This document shows, piece by piece, positions 6,255 to 6,570 of a stretch of 6,570 nt of DNA. Within the stretch, counting starts at the first letter, position 1, and each line of letters begins with the position of its first letter. The stretch comes from Pseudomonadota bacterium (lineage in GTDB: Bacteria; Bdellovibrionota; Bdellovibrionia; Bdellovibrionales; JAEYZS01), in NCBI GenBank assembly GCA_023427925.1, contig JAEYZS010000264.1:1-6570 (forward strand), written 5' to 3'. Both the position numbers and the translations under genes were made by a program. The notes beneath the pieces were generated by a model. That model was not told the origin of the DNA. It saw only the letters and a program-made list of their open reading frames with translations, and ran no database searches.

Positions 6255-6413
6255 TTATTTAAAAAACTCGGGATCCTTAGATTCCGAGTCTTTTTTGTGA
6301 TCCTGTTCGATTTTTTTTGCAACTTTACCCTGAATTCCAACCCATTCTGGCCAGAAAACCATAAATACGAAATAAAGAACTATTAAGCCGACAATCAATC
6401 CTAGTTCTAACAC
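6255..6413 (-). CDS. Small single-span membrane protein (52 residues, GTG start)
   Basis: A GTG at 6411-6413 opens a 52-codon frame ending TAA at 6255-6257. The start is backed by a strong Shine-Dalgarno, TAGGAG, 7 bases upstream, which overlaps the stop region of the preceding kinase gene. Residues 3-20 form one hydrophobic helix (LGLIVGLIVLYFVFMVFW), followed by Pro-Glu-Trp and a charged tail rich in Lys, Asp and Glu. It therefore looks like a small inner-membrane protein with a short N-terminus and a cytoplasmic or periplasmic tail. I recognise no family. It follows the heptose kinase by 13 bases and is surely in its operon. Oddly, an intrinsic terminator lies within its last dozen codons, with the U-tract just before the stop codon. 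Confidence 0.75.
   Translation of the reverse strand: MLELGLIVGLIVLYFVFMVFWPEWVGIQGKVAKKIEQDHKKDSESKDPEFFK
6261..6296. terminator. Bidirectional intrinsic terminator inside the end of the small gene
   Basis: ACTCGG (6266-6271) pairs with CCGAGT (6284-6289), with a further 3 bp inside after one mismatch and a 4-base loop. An A-tract (6261-6265) and a T-tract (6291-6296) flank the stem, so each strand ends in a U-run. On the minus strand it would end the heptose-kinase/small-protein transcript and separate it from the rlmN operon; on the + strand it could stop anything coming from the leader. Confidence 0.75.
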
Positions 6414-6420
6414 GAGTAAT

Positions 6421-6426
6421 CTCCTA
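6421..6426 (-). promoter_or_regulatory. Shine-Dalgarno that fixes the GTG start of the small membrane protein
   Basis: TAGGAG on the minus strand lies 7 bases before GTG and begins immediately after the TGA of the kinase gene. This is the best ribosome site in the window and the main argument that the small frame is a real gene. Confidence 0.7.
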
Positions 6427-6570
6427 TCAACCCCTCGTAAACGAATCCTTCAGCTCAGAGATATCACAAGTCGCACAACCAATCTTAGCTACGACAACTC
6501 CTGCTGCGTGATTCGCTATCAGACAACTCTCTTTTAACGAAATTCCATTACACCAAGCAAGGGCCATAGC
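6427..6570 (-). CDS. rfaE1: D-glycero-beta-D-manno-heptose-7-phosphate kinase, C-terminal end only
   Basis: The last 47 residues of a gene entering from the right edge end at TGA (6427-6429). They contain ANHAAGVVVAKIG followed by CAT and SEL, which closely matches the end of the RfaE1/HldE kinase domain (E. coli: [22 protein letters not shown]). This PfkB-family enzyme phosphorylates heptose-7-phosphate at C1 on the way to ADP-heptose for the LPS inner core. The protein stops right after the kinase domain, so it is the kinase-only form (RfaE1/HldA), and a separate nucleotidyltransferase gene should exist elsewhere. The ATP site and catalytic Asp lie outside the window. Another PfkB kinase is possible but less likely given this motif. 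Confidence 0.75.
   Translation of the reverse strand, partial: AMALAWCNGISLKESCLIANHAAGVVVAKIGCATCDISELKDSFTRG

Noticed and set aside
1..6570. CRISPR array, insertion sequence, transposase or phage gene
   Set aside because: No spaced direct repeats, terminal inverted repeats or recombinase-like frames are seen; gene style is uniform across the window.

Overview
The window comes from a Gram-negative bacterium of roughly 40% GC (judged by eye). The genes visible point to the Bdellovibrionota: an LPS heptose kinase end, rlmN, a PfkB kinase, a lineage-type coiled-coil protein, and a GGDEF enzyme with the rare serine signature known from Geobacter and Bdellovibrio. A low-GC Bdellovibrio or Pseudobdellovibrio relative is my best guess. 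That placement is inference; no rRNA or other marker gene is present.

Layout. On the + strand only the 3' part of one unrecognised gene is seen (1-744, open at the left edge). It converges, with a 9-base gap, on a long run of minus-strand genes. Read in transcription order from the right edge these are: the last 47 residues of a heptose-7-phosphate kinase (6427-6570); a 52-residue single-span membrane protein with a GTG start (6255-6413), whose last codons are overlain by a bidirectional intrinsic terminator (6261-6296); a 308-base non-coding leader (5947-6254); then rlmN (4771-5946), a PfkB sugar kinase (3835-4740), a coiled-coil protein (2834-3775), a GGDEF cyclase (1869-2831) and a large calcineurin-like metallophosphoesterase (754-1833). 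Gaps among these five are 30, 59, 2 and 35 bases with no convincing terminator between them, so they are probably one operon.

The most notable point is the GGDEF protein. It keeps the catalytic GGDEF and the inhibitory RxxD site, but the guanine-recognising Asp of the GHxxGDxxL motif (PleD D344) is Ser213. That substitution is the hallmark of hybrid promiscuous (Hypr) GGDEF enzymes, which make 3',3'-cGAMP. Its gene sits 2 bases after the coiled-coil gene and starts with TTG behind a Shine-Dalgarno lying in the upstream gene's last codons, so the two are probably translated together and may work together. The metallophosphoesterase next to it has a complete metal-binding set and a long hydrophobic insertion; its substrate is unknown.
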